Origin: Cytophagia bacterium
GTDB lineage: Bacteria > Bacteroidota > Bacteroidia > Cytophagales > Cyclobacteriaceae
Length of the DNA stretch: 5,707 nt
NCBI GenBank assembly: GCA_013373005.1
Contig: JABXIP010000306.1
Span: forward strand, 1 to 5,707
Direction of reading: 5' to 3'
In this document: in pieces, positions 4,340 to 5,707 of the stretch
How positions within the stretch are numbered: position 1 is the stretch's first letter
Layout of the letters: each line of letters opens with the position of its first letter
Program-made: the position numbers and the translations under genes
The notes under the pieces: model-generated
Told to the model about the DNA's origin: nothing
Seen by the model: the letters and a program-made list of their open reading frames with translations, nothing else
Database searches by the model: none

Positions 4340-5707
4340 CTAAAGTTTGATTTTGGCTGCTGTTTCCACAATCAATTTCCATGCGTTTTCCACATGATAG
4401 GCCTCTAAATTGGTGTTTCCGAAGGCTAAACGTAAAGTAAACTTTCCATTTAGTTTAGTCTGCATGAAGAATAACTTACCAGATTGATTGATCTGATCCA
4501 TGATGGTCTCATTCAAGGCATCGAGCTGAGATTCTTCTCCTTTGATGAATCTGAAACAAACGGTGTTCAATGGAACTGGCGCCATCAACTCAAAGTCTGG
4601 ATGCTTATCCACCATTTCGGCCAGCCAATGACCCAGCGTAATGTGTTTTCTGATTTTCTCCTGAATGCCTTTCACCCCAAACTCTCTGATTACAAACCAA
4701 AGTTTTAGTGCGCGGAACCTTCTGCCGAGTGGAATTCCCCAGTCGCGATAGTTCTTTACTTCTCCATCTACAGAGGTTTTCAAATAGTCGGGCGTAATGG
4801 TAAAAGTGTTCACTAGACTCAACGGGTCCTTCACAAAGTAGGCCGTACAATCGAAGTTGGTGAACATCCACTTATGCGGATTGAAAACAAATGAATCTGC
4901 CTTTTCAATTCCCTCAGACATCCACCTCATTTCCGGAAGTACCAGCGCTGTTCCGGCATAAGCAGCATCAACATGGTGCCAAATGTTATATTTCTGACAG
5001 ACGTCTCCAATGTCACCAATGGGATCAATAGCCGTAGTACTAGTAGTTCCAATGGCCGAAACCACACAAAGTGGCGTAAAGCCTGATTGAATGTCTTTTT
5101 CAATTTGCTCCTGAAGCTTTTCAGGAATAAGTGCAAATGCCTCATCCACTTCAATTTTTCTTAGACTTTCAATACCTAAGCCTGCAATTTTCACGGCTTT
5201 ATCGATGGAAGAATGAATTTGTTCCGATGCGTAAACCGTGAATTTCTGGCTAGAGAATCCTTTTTCGTTGATACTGTAATTGGTAGCTTTCTCTCTTGCG
5301 GTTAGTAATGCGCAGAGTGTTGCGGTTGAAGCCGTATCTTGAATAACTCCGGTGAAAGCTTCAGGCAGGCCAAGCATTTCGCGCAGCCAGTTCATCATTT
5401 GCTCTTCCAATTCTGCAGCAGCTGGTGAGGTAAGCCATTGCATGCATTGGGCACCCAGAGTGCTCATCAGCATTTCAGCCAAAACAGATCCTTTGCTCTT
5501 ATTTGCCGGAAAATAAGCCATGAAATTAGGGCTCTCCCAGTGGGTAATACCGGGCATAATAATCTCATTAAAGTCCTTCAGCATTTGGTCAATTGACTCT
5601 GCGTTTTCTGGTGCCTTGGTTGGAATCTGTTTAAGAATATCTCCCGGTTTTACCTGAGACATTACCGGATAATCTTCTACCGACTCAAAGTAATCGGCCA
5701 TCCAGTC
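4340..5707 (-). CDS. PLP-dependent group II decarboxylase, aromatic-L-amino-acid decarboxylase-like (5' end outside window)
   Basis: The enzyme probably decarboxylates an aromatic L-amino acid to its amine and CO2 in the cytoplasm. Residues are numbered from the Met at 5701, but this is not the true start: Asp-Trp codons precede it in frame to the window edge, and DWMADYFE matches the interior of the family's N-terminal helix, so roughly 20 residues are missing. The PLP lysine is Lys277 in NPHKW (bases 4871-4873). Asp245 in HVDAAYAG pairs with the pyridine nitrogen, and His163 in EQIHSS stacks on the cofactor. The catalytic-loop Tyr318 in NYRDWGIPLGRRFR corresponds to human DDC Tyr332; its presence favours decarboxylase over aldehyde synthase. 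THWESPNFMAYFP (53-65) forms the substrate pocket, with Glu56 where the human enzyme has His. Exact substrate (Trp, Phe, Tyr or Dopa) cannot be read from the sequence. It is the first visible gene of an operon with two lipoproteins. Confidence 0.93.
   Translation of the reverse strand, partial: DWMADYFESVEDYPVMSQVKPGDILKQIPTKAPENAESIDQMLKDFNEIIMPGITHWESPNFMAYFPANKSKGSVLAEMLMSTLGAQCMQWLTSPAAAELEEQMMNWLREMLGLPEAFTGVIQDTASTATLCALLTAREKATNYSINEKGFSSQKFTVYASEQIHSSIDKAVKIAGLGIESLRKIEVDEAFALIPEKLQEQIEKDIQSGFTPLCVVSAIGTTSTTAIDPIGDIGDVCQKYNIWHHVDAAYAGTALVLPEMRWMSEGIEKADSFVFNPHKWMFTNFDCTAYFVKDPLSLVNTFTITPDYLKTSVDGEVKNYRDWGIPLGRRFRALKLWFVIREFGVKGIQEKIRKHITLGHWLAEMVDKHPDFELMAPVPLNTVCFRFIKGEESQLDALNETIMDQINQSGKLFFMQTKLNGKFTLRLAFGNTNLEAYHVENAWKLIVETAAKIKL

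Noticed and set aside
4484..5154. Three short frames (4484-4708 +, 4605-4871 -, 4927-5154 -) within the decarboxylase
   Set aside because: All lie in other frames of a strongly conserved enzyme gene; their sequences show no domain and no promoter.
4340..5701. ATG at 5701 as the true start of the decarboxylase
   Set aside because: Asp and Trp codons precede it in frame to the window edge and match the family interior, so the real start is beyond the window.
4340..5707. Glutamate decarboxylase or aromatic acetaldehyde synthase
   Set aside because: The THWxSP and YRxWxIPLGRRFR motifs are of the aromatic-decarboxylase group, and the loop Tyr and the cofactor His are both kept, which favours simple decarboxylation.

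Overview
The window looks like ordinary chromosome from a member of the Bacteroidota, probably Cytophagales-like; the exact lineage is inference. The evidence is moderate GC, promoter cores of the Bacteroidota type (TAnnTTTG, here in the form TTTGCAGCC), almost no Shine-Dalgarno sequences ahead of start codons, several small lipoproteins, and well-conserved housekeeping proteins. I see no mobile element, CRISPR array, tRNA or rRNA.

Layout, left to right. (1) A nearly complete DNA-3-methyladenine glycosylase I gene (tag, + strand) enters from the left edge and meets a small lipoprotein gene (- strand) tail to tail, with interlocked stop codons. (2) The lipoprotein gene is divergent from a two-gene + strand unit, prfA (peptide chain release factor 1) and yjbQ (UPF0047 family), joined by a TGATG stop/start overlap. 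(3) A small Xre-type HTH regulator (- strand) is convergent with yjbQ. (4) A 176-bp AT-rich region upstream of the regulator carries a good Bacteroidota promoter and several short dyads. It drives a 46-residue, single-pass membrane protein with a lysine-rich tail, which is easily missed because of its size. (5) On the - strand, reading inward from the right edge, lies a probable operon: an aromatic-L-amino-acid-decarboxylase-like PLP enzyme (its 5' end is outside the window), then two tandem lipoproteins that are clearly paralogous to each other. The last lipoprotein ends tail to tail with the small membrane protein gene, again with interlocked stop codons.

Functionally, tag (alkylation repair), prfA (termination at UAA/UAG) and yjbQ are housekeeping genes. 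The parts least explained by known families are the 46-aa membrane protein, the duplicated lipoprotein pair downstream of the decarboxylase, and the lone lipoprotein beside prfA. I do not see a clear multi-gene defence or biosynthetic system. The strongest candidates for something undescribed are the small membrane protein and the decarboxylase/lipoprotein-pair operon.
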